Shown in pieces: positions 37,994-52,800 of a stretch of 64,000 bases of DNA. The notes below the pieces were generated by a model. The model was not told the origin of the DNA, did no database searches, and saw nothing but the letters and a program-made list of their open reading frames with translations. The position numbers and the translations under genes were made by a program. The DNA comes from Bos javanicus (lineage: Eukaryota > Chordata > Mammalia > Artiodactyla > Bovidae), in the NCBI RefSeq assembly GCF_032452875.1, contig NW_026893634.1:434001-498000 (forward strand), read 5' to 3'. How positions within the stretch are numbered: the stretch's first letter is position 1; each line of letters begins with the position of its first letter.

Positions 37994-40900
37994 GATCAGT
38001 GTATGATAGCAAACATGATCAGCGCATGATCAGTCACATGATCAGCGCCATTAAGTCACGTGATCACTACATGATAGTCATGTGATCAGTCCATGCTCAG
38101 TCACGGTATCAGTGCATGATCAGCCACGTGATCAGTGCATGATCTGTCACAAGATTAGTGTATGATCATCCACGTGATCAGTGCATGGGCAGTCATGTGA
38201 TCAGTGCATGATATAGACGTGATCAGTGCATGATCAGTCTCGTGATCAGTGCATGATAGCCACGTGATCAGTGCATGATCAGTCACCTGATGGGTGTATG
38301 ATCATTCACGTGACCTGTACATGGTAGCTACATGATCATTGCATGATCAGCCACGTGAGTAGTGCATGATAGCCACGTGATCAGTGCATGATCAGTCACG
38401 TGATCAGTGCATGATCAGTCATGTGACAAGTACATGGTAGCTGCGTGATCATGGCATGATCAGCCACGTGAGCAGTGCATGATAGCCACGTGATCAGTGC
38501 ATGATCAGACACGTGATCAGTGCATGATCAGTCACGTGATCAGTGCATGATCAGCCACGTGATCAGTGCATGATCAGGCACGTGATCAGTGTATGATCAG
38601 CCACGTGATCAGTGCATGATAGCCACGTGATCAGTGCATGATCAGTCACGTGATCAGTGCATGATCAGTCACGTGATCAGTGCATGATAGCTACGTGATC
38701 AGTGCATGATCAGCCACGTGATCAGTGCATGATAGCCACGTGATCAGTGCATGATAGCCACGTGATCAGTGCATGATCAGTCATGTGATACGTGTGTGAT
38801 CAGCCACGTGATCAGTGCATGATATCCACGTGATCAGTGCATGACAGTCACGTGATCAGTGCATGATGCCACGTGATCAGTGCATGATCAGTCACGTGAT
38901 CATGTGTGATCAGCCACGTGATCAGTGCATGATGAGCCACGTGATCAGTGCATGATCAATTACGTGATCAGTGCATGATCAGTCACGTGACCAGTACATG
39001 GTTGCTACGTGATCGTGCATGATCAGCCACGTGAGCAGTGCATGATAGCCACGTGATCAGTGCATGATCAGTCACGTGATCAGTGCATGATCAGTCACGT
39101 GATCAGTGCATGATCATTTACGTGATCAGTGCATGATCAGTCACGTTGCCAGTATATGGTTGCTACGTGATCATTGCATGATCAGCCACGTGAGCAGTGC
39201 ATGATAGCCACGTGATGTGTGCATGAGTTACGTGAGCAGAGTATGATCAGCCACGTGATCAGTGCATGAGTGCCACGTGATCAGTGCATGATATGCACGT
39301 GACAGTGTGTGATCAGCCACGTGATCAGTGCATGATCAGCCACGTGATCAGTGCATGATAGCCACGTGATCAGTGCATGATCAGTCACGTGATCAGTGCA
39401 TGATCAGCCACGTGATCAGTGCATGATCAGTCACGTGATCATGTGTGATCAGCCACGTGATCAGTGCATGATAGCCACGTGATCAGTGCATGATCATTTA
39501 CGTGATCAGTGCATGATCAGTCACGTGACCAGTGCATGGTTGCTACGTGATCGTGCATGATCAGCCACGTGATCAGTGCATGATAGCCACGTGATCAGTG
39601 CATGATCAGTCACGTGATCAGTGCATGATCAGTCACGTGATCAGTGCATGATCATTTACGTGATCAGTGCATGATCAGTCACGTGACCAGTATATGGTTG
39701 CTACGTGATCATTCCATGACAGCCACGTGATCAGTGCATGATAGCCACGTGATCAGTGCATGAGTTACGTGATCAGTGTATGATCAGCCACGTGATCAGT
39801 GCATGAGTGCCACGTGATCAGTGCATGATAGTCACGTGATCAGTGTGTGATCAGCCACGTGATCAGTGCATGATCAGCCACGTGATCAGTGCATGATAGC
39901 CACGTGATCAGTGCATGATCAGTCACGTGATCAGTGCATGATCAGCCACGTGATCAGTGCATGATCAGTCACGTGATCAGTGCATGATCATCCACGTGAT
40001 CAGTGCATGATCAGTCATGTGATCAGTGCATGATATAGACGTGATCAGTGCATGATCAGTCACGTGATCAGTGCATGATAGCCACGTGATCAGTGCATGA
40101 TCAGTCACCTGATGGGTGTATGATCATTCACGTGACCTGTACATGGTAGCTACATGATCATTGCATGATCAGCCACGTGAGTAGTGCATGATAGCCACGT
40201 GATCAGTGCATGATCAGTCACGTGATCAGTGCATGATCAGTCATGTGACCAGTACATGGTAGCTGCGTGATCATGGCATGATCAGCCACGTGATCAGTGC
40301 ATGATAGCCACGTGATCAGTGCATGATCAGACACGTGATCAGTGCATGATCAGTCACGTGATCAGTGCATGATCAGCCACGTGATCAGTGCATGATCAGG
40401 CACGTGATCAGTGCATGTCCAGCCACGTGATCAGTGCATGATAGCCACGTGATCAGTGCATGATCAGTCACGTGATCAGTGCATGATCAGTCACGTGATC
40501 AGTGCATGATCAGCCACGTGATCAGTGCATGATCAGCCACGTGATCAGTGCATGATCAATTACGTGATCAGTGCATGATCAGTCACGTGATCAGTGCATG
40601 GTAGCTACGTGATCAGTGCATGATCAGCCACGTGATCAGTGCATGATAGCCACGTGATCAGTGCATGATCAGCCACGTGATCAGTGCATGATCAGCCACG
40701 TGATCAGTGCATGATCAGCCACGTGATCAGTGCATGATCAATTACGTGATCAGTGCATGATCAGTCACGTGACCAGTACATGGTTGCTACGTGATCGTGC
40801 ATGATCAGCCACGTGAGCAGTGCATGATAGCCACGTGATCAGTGCATGATCAGTCACGTGATCAGTGCATGATCAGTCACGTGATCAGTGCATGATCATT

Positions 40901-41292
40901 TACGTGATCAGTGCATGATCAGTCACGTGATCAGTATATGATCATGATCAGTGATGCATGATAGCACGTGAGCAGAGTATGATCAGCCACGTGATCAGTG
41001 CATGAGTGCCACGTGATCAGTGCATGATATGTCACGTGACAGGTGTGTGATCAGCCACGTGAACAGTGCATGTTCAGCCACGTGATCAGTGCATGATAGC
41101 CACGTGATCAGTGCATGATCAGTTACGTGAGCAGTGTATGATCAGCCACGTGATCAGTGCATGGTCAGACACGTGAACAGTGTATGATCAGCCACGTGAT
41201 CAGTGCATGATATCCACGTGATCAGTGCATGATCATCACGTGATCAGTGTATGATCAGCCACGTGAACAGTGCATGCTCAGTCACGTGATCT
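37748..41292 (+). repeat. Long unit II (3,545 bp): one block plus a ghost position
   Basis: It repeats the arrangement of long unit I. CACCTGATGGGTG occurs at about 38285 and 40107, again 1,822 bp apart, the second copy without a block. The ghost start is near 39568. Confidence 0.78.
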
Positions 41293-41538
41293 GGGCCTGC
41301 TGAGCTGCGTGATTACTGTCTGCTCATCTGCTTGACAATTGCCAGCTGAGCTGCACGATTCCTGCCTGTCATCTGCTTGACAATTGCCAGCTGTGCTGCG
41401 TAATTCCTGCCTGCTCAGCTGCTTGATTATTGCCAGCTGAGCAGCATGATTCCTCACACCTGAGTTCCATGATTATTGCCTGCTGACTGTTTGATTCGTG
41501 CCTACTCAGCTCTTTGTTTATTGCCTCCAGAGGCACAT
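41293..41538 (+). repeat. Block 22, class I (246 bp)
   Basis: It is identical by eye to block 20, with the class I tail. Spurious minus frame 41369-41557. Confidence 0.9.
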
Positions 41539-44500
41539 GATCAGTGTATGATAGCAAACATGATCAGCGCATGATCAGTCACATGATCAGCGCCATTAAG
41601 TCACGTGATCACTACATGATAGTCATGTGATCAGTCCATGCTCAGTCACGGTATCAGTGCATGATCAGCCACGTGATCAGTGCATGATCTGTCACATGAT
41701 TAGTGTATGATCATCCACGTGATCAGTGCATGGGCAGTCATGTGATCAGTGCATGATATAGACGTGATCAGTGCATGATCAGTCACGTGATCAGTGCATG
41801 ATCAGCCACGTGATCAGTGCATGATAGTCACGTGATCAGTGCATGATCAGTCACGTGATCAGTGCATGATCAGCTACGTGATCAGTGCATGATCAGTCAC
41901 GTGACCAGTGCATGGTTCCACGTGATCATTGCATGATCAGCCACGTGATCAGTGCATGATAGCCACGTGATCTGTGCATGAGTTACGTGATCAGTGCATG
42001 ATCAGCCACGTGATCAGTGCATGATGCCACGTGATCAGTGCATGATCAGTCACGTGACAGTGCATGATCAGCCACGTGATCAGTGCATGATCAGCCACGT
42101 GATCAGTGCATGATAGCCACGTGATCAGTGCATGATCAGTCACGTGATCAGTGCATGATCAGCCACGTGATCAGTGCATGATCAGTCACGTGATCAGTGC
42201 ATGATCAGCCACGTGATCAGTGCATGATCAGTCACGTGATCAGTGCATGATATAGACGTGATCAGTGCATGATCAGTCACGTGATCAGTGCATGATAGCC
42301 ACGTGATCAGTGCATGATCAGTCACGTGATCAGTGCATGATCAGTCACGTGACCAGTGCATGGTAGCTACGTGATCAGTGCATGATCAGCCACGTGATCA
42401 GTGCATGATAGCCACGTGATCAGTGCATGATCAGTCACGTGATCAGTGCATGATCAGTCATGTGACAAGTGCATGGTAGCTGCGTGATCATGCATGATCA
42501 GCCACGTGATCAGTGCATGATAGCCACGTGATCAGTGCATGATCAGTCACGTGATCAGTGCATGATCAGTCACGTGATCAGTGCATGATCAGCCACGTGA
42601 TCAGTGCATGATCAGCCACGTGATCAGTGCATGATCAGCCACGTGATCAGTGCATGATCAGTCACGTGATCAGTGCATGATCAGTCACGTGATCAGTGCA
42701 TGATCAGTCACGTGATCAGTGCATGATAGCTACGTGATCAGTGCATGATCAGCCACGTGATCAGTGCATGATAGCCACGTGATCAGTGCATGATAGCCAC
42801 GTGATCAGTGCATGATCAGTCACGTGATCATGTGTGATCAGCCACGTGATCAGTGCATGATCAGCCACGTGATCAGTGCATGATAGCCACGTGATCAGTG
42901 CATGATCAGTCACGTGATCATGTGTGATCAGCCACGTGATCAGTGCATGATCAGCCACGTGATCAGTGCATGATCAGCCACGTGATCAGTGCATGATCAG
43001 TCACGTGATCAGTGCATGATCAGCCACGTGATCAGTGCATGATCAGCCACGTGATCAGTGCATGATCAGCCACGTGATCAGTGCATGATAGCCACGTGAT
43101 CAGTGCATGATCAGTCACGTGATCAGTGCATGATCAGCCACGTGATCAGTGCATGATCAGCCACGTGATCAGTGCATGATCAATTACGTGATCAGTGCAT
43201 GATCAGTCACGTGATCAGTACATGATAGCTACGTGATCAGTGCATGATCAGCCACGTGATCAGTGCATGATAGCCACGTGATCAGTGCATGATAGCCACG
43301 TGATCAGTGCATGATCAGTCACGTGATCAGTGCATGATCAGCCACGTGATCAGTGCATGATATCCACGTGATCAGTGCATGATCAGTCACGTGATCAGTG
43401 CATGATAGCCACGTGATCAGTGCATGATCAGTCACGTGATCATGTGTGATCAGCCACGTGATCAGTGCATGATCAGCCACGTGATCAGTGCATGATCAAT
43501 TACGTGATCAGTGCATGATCAGTCACGTGACCAGTACATGGTTGCTACGTGATCGTGCATGATCAGCCACGTGATCAGTGCATGATAGCCACGTGATCAG
43601 TGCATGATCAGTCACGTGATCAGTGCATGATCAGTCACGTGATCAGTGCATGATCATTTACGTGATCAGTGCATGATCAGTCACGTGCCAGTATATGGTA
43701 GCTACGTGATCAGTGCATGATCAGCCACGTGATCAGTGCATGATAGCCACGTGATGAGTGCATGAGTTACGTGATCAGTGCATGATCAGCCACGTGATCA
43801 GTGCATGATGCCACGTGATCAGTGCATGATAGCACGTGACAGTGTGTGATCAGCCACGTGATCAGTGCATGATCAGCCACGTGATCAGTGCATGATAGCC
43901 ACGTGATCAGTGCATGATCAGTCACGTGATCAGTGCATGATCAGTCACGTGATCAGTGCATGATCAGCCACGTGATCAGTGCATGATCAGCCACGTGATC
44001 AGTGCATGATCAATTACGTGATCAGTGCATGATCAGTCACGTGACCAGTACATGGTAGCTACGTGATCAGTGCATGATCAGCCACGTGATCAGTGCATGA
44101 TAGCCACGTGATCAGTGCATGATCAGCCACGTGATCAGTGCATGATCAGTCATGTGATAGTGTGTGATCAGCCACGTGATCAGTGCATGATAGCCACGTG
44201 ATCAGTGCATGACAGTCACGTGATCAGTGCATGATAGCCACGTGATCAGTGCATGATCAGTCACGTGATCATGTGTGATCAGCCACGTGATCAGTGCATG
44301 ATCAGCCACGTGATCAGTGCATGATCAATCACGTGATCAGTGCATGATCAGTCACGTGATCAGTGCATGGTCAGCTACGTGATCAGTGCATGATCAGCCA
44401 CGTGATCAGTGCATGATCAGCCACGTGATCAGTGCATGATCAGCCACGTGATCAGTGCATGATCAGTCACGTGAACAGTGTGTGATCAGCCACGTGATCA

Positions 44501-44590
44501 GTGCATGATATCCACGTGATCAGTGCATGACAGTCACGTGATCAGTGTATGATCAGCCACGTGAACAGTGCATGCTCAGTCACGTGATCT
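41293..44590 (+). repeat. Long unit III (3,298 bp)
   Basis: Block 22 is followed by a more regular spacer. The CACCTGATGGGTG marker is absent; GATATAGACG remains at about 41756 and, isolated, at about 42246. A near-perfect stretch at 42570-43080 includes two copies of a cassette ending GATCATGTGTGATCAG, about 91 bp apart. Its minus-strand translation is a meaningless periodic peptide opened by GTG. Confidence 0.8.
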
Positions 44591-44836
44591 GGGCCTGCTG
44601 AGCTGCGTGATTACTGTCTGCTCATCTGCTTGACAATTGCCAGCTGAGCTGCACGATTCCTGCCTGTCATCTGCTTGACAATTGCCAGCTGTGCTGCGTA
44701 ATTCCTGCCTGCTCAGCTGCTTGATTATTGCCAGCTGAGCAGCATGATTCCTCACACCTGAGTTCCATGATTATTGCCTGCTGACTGTTTGATTCGTGCC
44801 TACTCAGCTCTTTGTTTATTGCCTCCAGAGGCACAT
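44591..44836 (+). repeat. Block 23, class I (246 bp)
   Basis: It is identical by eye to block 20, with the class I tail. Spurious minus frame 44667-44855. Confidence 0.9.
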
Positions 44837-47669
44837 GATCAGTGTATGATAGCAAACATGATCAGCGCATGATCAGTCACATGATCAGCGCCATTAAGTC
44901 ACGTGATCACTACATGATAGTCATGTGATCAGTCCATGCTCAGTCACGGTATCAGTGCATGATCAGCCACGTGATCAGTGCATGATCTGTCACATGATTA
45001 GTGCATGATCATCCACGTGATCAGTGCATGGGCAGTCATGTGATCAGTGCATGATATAGACGTGATCAGTGCATGATCAGTCTCGTGATCAGTGCATGAT
45101 AGCCACGTGATCAGTGCATGATCAGTCACCTGATGGGTGTATGATCATTCACGTGACCTGTACATGGTAGCTACATGATCATTGCATGATCAGCCACGTG
45201 AGTAGTGCCTGATAGCCACGTGATCAGTGCATGATCAGTCACGTGATCAGTGCATGATCAGTCATGTGACCTGTACATGGTAGCTGCGTGATCATGGCAT
45301 GATCAGCCACGTGAGCAGTGCATGATAGCCACGTGATCAGTGCATGATCAGACACGTGATCAGTGCATGATCAGTCACGTGATCAGTGCATGATCAGCCA
45401 CGTGATCAGTGCATGATCAGGCACGTGATCAGTGTATGATCAGCCACGTGATCAGTGCATGATAGCCACGTGATCAGTGCATGATCAGTCACGTGATCAG
45501 TGCATGATCAGTCACGTGATCAGTGCATGATCAGCCACGTGATCAGTGCATGATCAGCCACGTGATCAGTGCATGATCAATTACGTGATCAGTGCATGAT
45601 CAGTCACGTGATCAGTACATGATAGCTACGTGATCATTGCATGATCAGCCACGTGATCAGTGCATGATAGCCACGTGATCAGTGCATGATCAGCCACGTG
45701 ATCAGTGCATGATCAGCCACGTGATCAGTGCATGATAGCCACGTGATCAGTGCATGATCAGTCACGTGATCAGTGCATGATCAGCCACGTGATCAGTGCA
45801 TGATAGCCACGTGATCAGTGCATGATCAGCCACGTGATCAGTGCATGATCAGCCACGTGATCAGTGCATGATCAGTCACGTGATCATGTGTGATCAGCCA
45901 CGTGATCAGTGCATGATCAGTCACGTGATCAGTGCATGATCAGTCACGTGATCAGTGCATGATCAGTCACGTGATCAGTGCATGATAGCCACGTGATCAG
46001 TGCATGATCAGTCACCTGATCAGTGTATGATCAGTCACGTGATCAGTGCATGGTAGCTACGTGATCAGTGCATGATCAGCCACGTGATCAGTGCATGATA
46101 GCCACGTGATCAGTGCATGATCAGTCACGTGATCAGTGCATGATCAGTCATGTGACCAGTACATGGTAGCTGCGTGATCATGCATGATCAGCCACGTGAT
46201 CAGTGCATGATAGCCACGTGATCAGTGCATGATCAGTCACGTGATCAGTGCATGATCAGTCACGTGATCAGTGCATGATCAGCCACGTGATCAGTGCATG
46301 ACCAGGCACGTGATCAGTGTGATCAGCCACGTGATCAGTGCATGATAGCCACGTGATCAGTGCATGATCAGTCACGTGATCAGTGCATGATCAGTTACGT
46401 GATCAGTGCATGATCAGCCACGTGATCAGTGCATGATCAGCCACGTGATCAGTGCATGATCAGTTACGTGATCAGTGCATGATCAGTCACGTGATCAGTA
46501 CATGATAGCTACGTGATCAGTGCATGATCAGCCACGTGATCAGTGCATGATAGCCACGTGATCAGTGCATGATAGCCACGTGATCAGTGCATGATCAGTC
46601 ACGTGATCAGTGTGTGATCAGCCACGTGATCAGTGCATGATAGCCACGTGATCAGTGCATGACAGTCACGTGATCAGTGCATGATCAGCCACGTGATCAG
46701 TGCATGATCAGTCACGTGATCATGTGTGATCAGCCACGTGATCAGTGCATGATCAGCCACGTGATCAGTGCATGATCAATTACGTGATCAGTGCATGATC
46801 AGTCACGTGACCAGTACATGGTAGCTACGTGATCGTGCATGATCAGCCACGTGATCAGTGCATGATAGCCACGTGATCAGTGCATGATCAGTCACGTGAT
46901 CAGTGCATGATCAGTCACGTGATCAGTGCATGATCATTCGTGATCAGTGCATGATCAGTCACGTGCCAGTATATGGTTGCTACGTGATCATTGCATGATC
47001 AGCCACGTGATCAGTGCATGATAGCCACGTGATCAGTGCATGAGTCACGTGATCAGTGCATGATCAGCCACGTGATCAGTGCATGAGTGCCACGTGATCA
47101 GTGCATGATATGCTACGTGATCAGTGCATGATCAGCCACGTGATCAGTGCATGATCAGCCACGTGATCAGTGCATGATCAGCCACGTGATCAGTGCATGA
47201 TCAGCCACGTGATCAGTGCATGATCAGTCATGTGATACGTGCATGATCAGCCACGTGATCAGTGCATGATAGCCACGTGATCAGTGCATGACAGCCACGT
47301 GATCAGTGCATGATAGCCACGTGATCAGTGCATGATCAGTCACGTGATCATGTGTGATCAGCCACGTGATCAGTGCATGATCAGCCACGTGATCAGTGCA
47401 TGATCAATTACGTGATCAGTGCATGATCAGTCACGTGATCAGTACATGGTAGCCACGTGATCAGTGCATGATCAGCCACGTGATCAGTGCATGATCAGCC
47501 ACGTGATCAGTGCATGATCAGCCACGTGATCAGTGCATGATCAGTCACGTGAACAGTGTATGATCAGCCACGTGATCAGTGCATGATATCCACGTGATCA
47601 GTGCATGATCAGTCACGTGATCAGTGCATGATCAGCCACGTGATCAGTGCATGCTCAGTCACGTGATCT
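44591..47669 (+). repeat. Long unit IV (3,079 bp)
   Basis: Block 23 and its tail are followed by GATATAGACG (about 45055) and CACCTGATGGGTG (about 45127). A weakened marker CACCTGATCAGTG near 46014 may mark another eroded ghost. The remainder is near-canonical array. Confidence 0.78.
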
Positions 47670-47915
47670 GGGCCTGCTGAGCTGCGTGATTACTGTCTGC
47701 TCATCTGCTTGACAATTGCCAGCTGAGCTGCACGATTCCTGCCTGTCATCTGCTTGACAATTGCCAGCTGTGCTGCGTAATTCCTGCCTGCTCAGCTGCT
47801 TGATTATTGCCAGCTGAGCAGCATGATTCCTCACACCTGAGTTCCATGATTATTGCCTGCTGACTGTTTGATTCGTGCCTACTCAGCTCTTTGTTTATTG
47901 CCTCCAGAGGCACAT
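47670..47915 (+). repeat. Block 24, class I (246 bp)
   Basis: It is identical by eye to block 20, with the class I tail. Spurious minus frame 47746-47934. Confidence 0.9.
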
Positions 47916-49848
47916 GATCAGTGTATGATAGCAAACATGATCAGCGCATGATCAGTCACATGATCAGCGCCATTAAGTCACGTGATCACTACATGATAGT
48001 CATGTGATCAGTCCATGCTCAGTCACGGTATCAGTGCATGATCAGCCACGTGATCAGTGCATGATCTGTCACATGATTAGTGCATGATCATCCACGTGAT
48101 CAGTGCATGGGCAGTCATGTGATCAGTGCATGATATAGACGTGATCAGTGCATGATCAGTCACGTGATCAGTGCATGATAGCCACGTGATCAGTGCATGA
48201 TCAGTCACCTGATGGGTGTATGATCATTCACGTGACCTGTACATGGTAGCTACATGATCATTGCATGATCAGCCACGTGAGCAGTGCATGATAGCCACGT
48301 GATCAGTGCATGATCAGTCACGTGATCAGTGCATGATCAGTCACGTGATCAGTGCATGATCAGCCACGTGATCAGTGCATGATCAGCCACGTGATCAGTG
48401 CATGATAGCCACGTGATCAGTGCATGATCAGTCACGTGATCAGTGCATGATCAGTTACGTGATCAGTGCATGATCAGTCACGTGATCAGTGCATGGTAGC
48501 CACGTGATCAGTGCATGATCAGCCACGTGATCAGTGCATGATAGCCACGTGATCAGTGCATGATCAGCCACGTGATCAGTGCATGATCAGTCACGTGATC
48601 AGTGCATGATCAGCCACGTGATCAGTGCATGATCAGCCACGTGATCAGTGCATGATCAGCCACGTGATCAGTGCATGATCAGTCACGTGATCATGTGTGA
48701 TCAGCCACGTGATCAGTGCATGATCAGCCACGTGATCAGTGCATGATCAATTACGTGATCAGTGCATGATCAGTCACGTGATCAGTGCATGGTTGCTACG
48801 TGATCAGTGCATGATCAGCCACGTGAGCAGTGCATGATAGCCACGTGATCAGTGCATGATCAGTCACGTGATCAGTGCATGATCAGTCACGTGATCAGTG
48901 CATGATCAGTTACGTGATCAGTGCATGATCAGTCACGTGACCAGTATATGGTTGCTACGTGATCATTGCATGATCAGCCACGTGATCAGTGCATGATAGC
49001 CACGTGATCAGTGCATGATCAGTCACGTGATCAGTGCATGATCAGTCACGTGATCAGTGCATGATCAGCCACGTGATCAGTGCATGATCAGCCACGTGAT
49101 CAGTGCATGATCAGCCACGTGATCAGTGCATGATAGCCACGTGATCAGTGCATGATCAGTTACGTGATCAGTGCATGATCAGCCACGTGATCAGTGCATG
49201 ATCAGCCACGTGATCAGTGCATGATCAATTACGTGATCAGTGCATGATCAGTCACGTGATCAGTGCATGGTAGCTACGTGATCAGTGCATGATCAGCCAC
49301 GTGATCAGTGCATGATAGCCACGTGATCAGTGCATGATAGCCACGTGATCAGTGCATGATCAGTCACGTGATAGTGTGTGATCAGCCACGTGATCAGTGC
49401 ATGATAGCCACGTGATCAGTGCATGATCAGTCACGTGATCAGTGCATGATAGCCACGTGATCAGTGCATGATCAGTCACGTGATCATGTGTGATCAGCCA
49501 CGTGATCAGTGCATGATCAGCCACGTGATCAGTGCATGATCAATCACGTGATCAGTGCATGATCAGTCACGTGATCAGTGCATGGTTGCTACGTGATCAG
49601 TGCATGATCAGCCACGTGATCAGTGCATGATAGCCACGTGATCAGTGCATGATCAGTCACGTGATCAGTGCATGATCAGTTACGTGATCAGTGCATGATC
49701 AGTCACGTGCCAGTGCATGATAGCTACGTGATCAGTGCATGATCAGCCACGTGATCAGTGCATGATAGCCACGTGATCAGTGCATGAGTTACGTGAGCAG
49801 TGCATGATCAGCCACGTGATCAGTGCATGATGCCACGTGATCAGTGCA

Positions 49849-49862
49849 TGATCACGTGATCA
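49849..49862. other. Perfect 14 bp palindrome around an E-box
   Basis: TGATCACGTGATCA is self-complementary. It arises where a half-unit has lost its GCC/GTC trinucleotide, so two GATC half-sites flank ACGT symmetrically. Normal units have an asymmetric insertion at this point. Confidence 0.85.
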
Positions 49863-50613
49863 GTGTGTGATCAGCCACGTGATCAGTGCATGATCAGCCA
49901 CGTGATCAGTGCATGATAGCCACGTGATCAGTGCATGATCAGTCACGTGATCAGTGCATGATCAGTCACGTGATCAGTGCATGATCAGCCACGTGATCAG
50001 TGCATGATCAGCCACGTGATCAGTGCATGATCAATTACGTGATCAGTGCATGATCAGTCACGTGACCAGTACATGGTAGCTACGTGATCATTGCATGATC
50101 AGCCACGTGATCAGTGCATGATAGCCACGTGATCAGTGCATGATCAGTCACGTGATCAGTGCATGATCAGTCACGTGATCAGTGTGTGATCAGCCACGTG
50201 ATCAGTGCATGATAGCCACGTGATCAGTGCATGACAGTCACGTGATCAGTGCATGATAGCCACGTGATCAGTGCATGATCAGTCACGTGATCATGTGTGA
50301 TCAGCCACGTGATCAGTGCATGATCAGCCACGTGATCAGTGCATGATCAATCACGTGATCAGTGCATGATCAGTCACGTGATCAGTGCATGATCAGCCAC
50401 GTGATCAGTGCATGATCAGCCACGTGATCAGTGCATGATCAGCCACGTGATCAGTGCATGATCAGCCACGTGATCAGTGCATGATCAGTCACGTGAACAG
50501 TGTGTGATCAGCCACGTGATCAGTGCATGATATCCACGTGATCAGTGCATGATCAGTCACGTGATCAGTGCATGATCAGCCACGTGATCAGTGCATGCTC
50601 AGTCACGTGATCT

Positions 50614-50859
50614 GGGCCTGCTGAGCTGCGTGATTACTGTCTGCTCATCTGCTTGACAATTGCCAGCTGAGCTGCACGATTCCTGCCTGTCATCTGCTTG
50701 ACAATTGCCAGCTGTGCTGCGTAATTCCTGCCTGCTCAGCTGCTTGATTATTGCCAGCTGAGCAGCATGATTCCTCACACCTGAGTTCCATGATTATTGC
50801 CTGCTGACTGTTTGATTCGTGCCTACTCAGCTCTTTGTTTATTGCCTCCAGAGGCACAT
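50614..50859 (+). repeat. Block 25, class I (246 bp)
   Basis: It is identical by eye to block 20, with the class I tail. Spurious minus frame 50690-50878. Confidence 0.9.
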
Positions 50860-52704
50860 GATCAGTGTATGATAGCAAACATGATCAGCGCATGATCAGT
50901 CACATGATCAGCGCCATTAAGTCACGTGATCACTACATGATAGTCATGTGATCAGTCCATGCTCAGTCACGGTATCAGTGCATGATCAGCCACGTGATCA
51001 GTGCATGATCTGTCACATGATTAGTGCATGATCATCCACGTGATCAGTGCATGGGCAGTCATGTGATCAGTGCATGATATAGACGTGATCAGTGCATGAT
51101 CAGTCACGTGATCAGTGCATGATAGCCACGTGATCAGTGCATGATCAGTCACCTGATGGGTGTATGATCATTCACGTGACCTGTACATGGTAGCTACATG
51201 ATCATTGCATGATCAGCCACGTGAGTAGTGCATGATAGCCACGTGATCAGTGCATGATCAGTCACGTGATCAGTGCATGATCAGTCATGTGACCAGTACA
51301 TGGTAGCTGCGTGATCAGTGCATGATCAGCCACGTGAGCAGTGCATGATAGCCACGTGATCAGTGCATGATCAGTCACGTGATCAGTGCATGATCAGTCA
51401 CGTGATCAGTGCATGATAGCCACGTGATCAGTGCATGATCAGCCACGTGATCAGTGCATGATAGCCACGTGATCAGTGCATGATCAGCCACGTGATCAGT
51501 GCATGATCAGTCACGTGATCAGTGCATGATCAGCCACGTGATCAGTGCATGATCAGGCACGTGATCAGTGCATGATCAGCCACGTGATCAGTGCATGATA
51601 GCCACGTGATCAGTGCATGATCAGTCACGTGATCAGTGCATGATCAGTCACGTGATCAGTGCATGATCAGCCACGTGATCAGTGCATGATCAGCCACGTG
51701 ATCAGTGCATGATCAGTCACGTGATCAGTGCATGATCAGTCACGTGATCAGTGCATGATAGCCACGTGATCAGTGCATGATCAGCCACGTGATCAGTGCA
51801 TGATCAGCCACGTGATCAGTGCATGATCAGTCATGTGATAGTGTGTGATCAGCCACGTGATCAGTGCATGATAGCCACGTGATCAGTGCATGATAGCCAC
51901 GTGATCAGTGCATGATTAGTCACGTGATCAGTGTGTGATCAGCCACGTGATCAGTGCATGATAGCCACGTGATCAGTGCATGATCAGTCACGTGATCAGT
52001 GCATGATCAGCCACGTGATCAGTGCATGATCAGCCACGTGATCAGTGCATGATCAGCCACGTGATCAGTGCATGATCAGTCACGTGATGGGTGCATGATC
52101 AGTCACGTGATCAGTGCATGGTACCACGTGATCAGTGCATGATCAGCCACGTGATCAGTGCATGATCAGTCACGTGATCAGTGCATGATCAGTCACGTGA
52201 TCAGTGCATGATCAGTCACGTGATCAGTGCATGATCAGTTACGTGATCAGTGCATGATCAGTCACGTGACCAGTGCATGGTAGCCACGTGATCAGTGCAT
52301 GATCAGCCACGTGATCAGTGCATGATAGCCACGTGATCAGTGCATGATCAGCCACGTGATCAGTGCATGATCAGTCACGTGATCAGTGTGATCAGCCACG
52401 TGATCAGTGCATGATATCCACGTGATCAGTGCATGATAGCCACGTGATCAGTGCATGATCAGTCACGTGATCAGTGCATGATCAGTCACGTGATCAGTGT
52501 GTGATCAGCCACGTGATCAGTGCATGATCAGCCACGTGATCAGTGCATGATCAATTACGTGATCAGTGCATGATCAGTCACGTGACCAGTGCATGGTAGC
52601 CACGTGATCATTGCATGATCAGCCACGTGATCAGTGCATGATAGCCACGTGATCAGTGCATGATAGCCACGTGATCAGTGCATGATCAGTCACGTGATCA
52701 GTGC

Positions 52705-52800
52705 ATGATCAGTCACATGATCAGTGCATGAAGTCACGTGATCAGTGCATGATAGTCATGTGATCAGTGCATGATCAGTCACGGTATCAGTGCATGATCA
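52705..52800 (+). repeat. Orphan, partly regularised class I tail
   Basis: GTCACATGATCAG, GCATGAAGTCACG, GATAGTCATGTG and CACGGTATCAG occur in the order found behind class I blocks. No block precedes them, and GCGCCATTAAG has become GTGCATGAAG. It marks a former class I position. Confidence 0.82.

Larger units (their letters stand above)
47670..50613 (+). repeat. Long unit V (2,944 bp)
   Basis: Block 24 and tail, then GATATAGACG (about 48131) and CACCTGATGGGTG (about 48205), then near-canonical array. It contains the perfect 14 bp palindrome listed separately. No second marker is seen, so any ghost has been erased. Confidence 0.78.

Noticed and set aside
42761..42958. 65-codon minus-strand open frame with a periodic peptide
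   Set aside because: It is a translation of canonical satellite units opened by GTG. It exists only because a local run of 22 and 23 bp units avoids stops.
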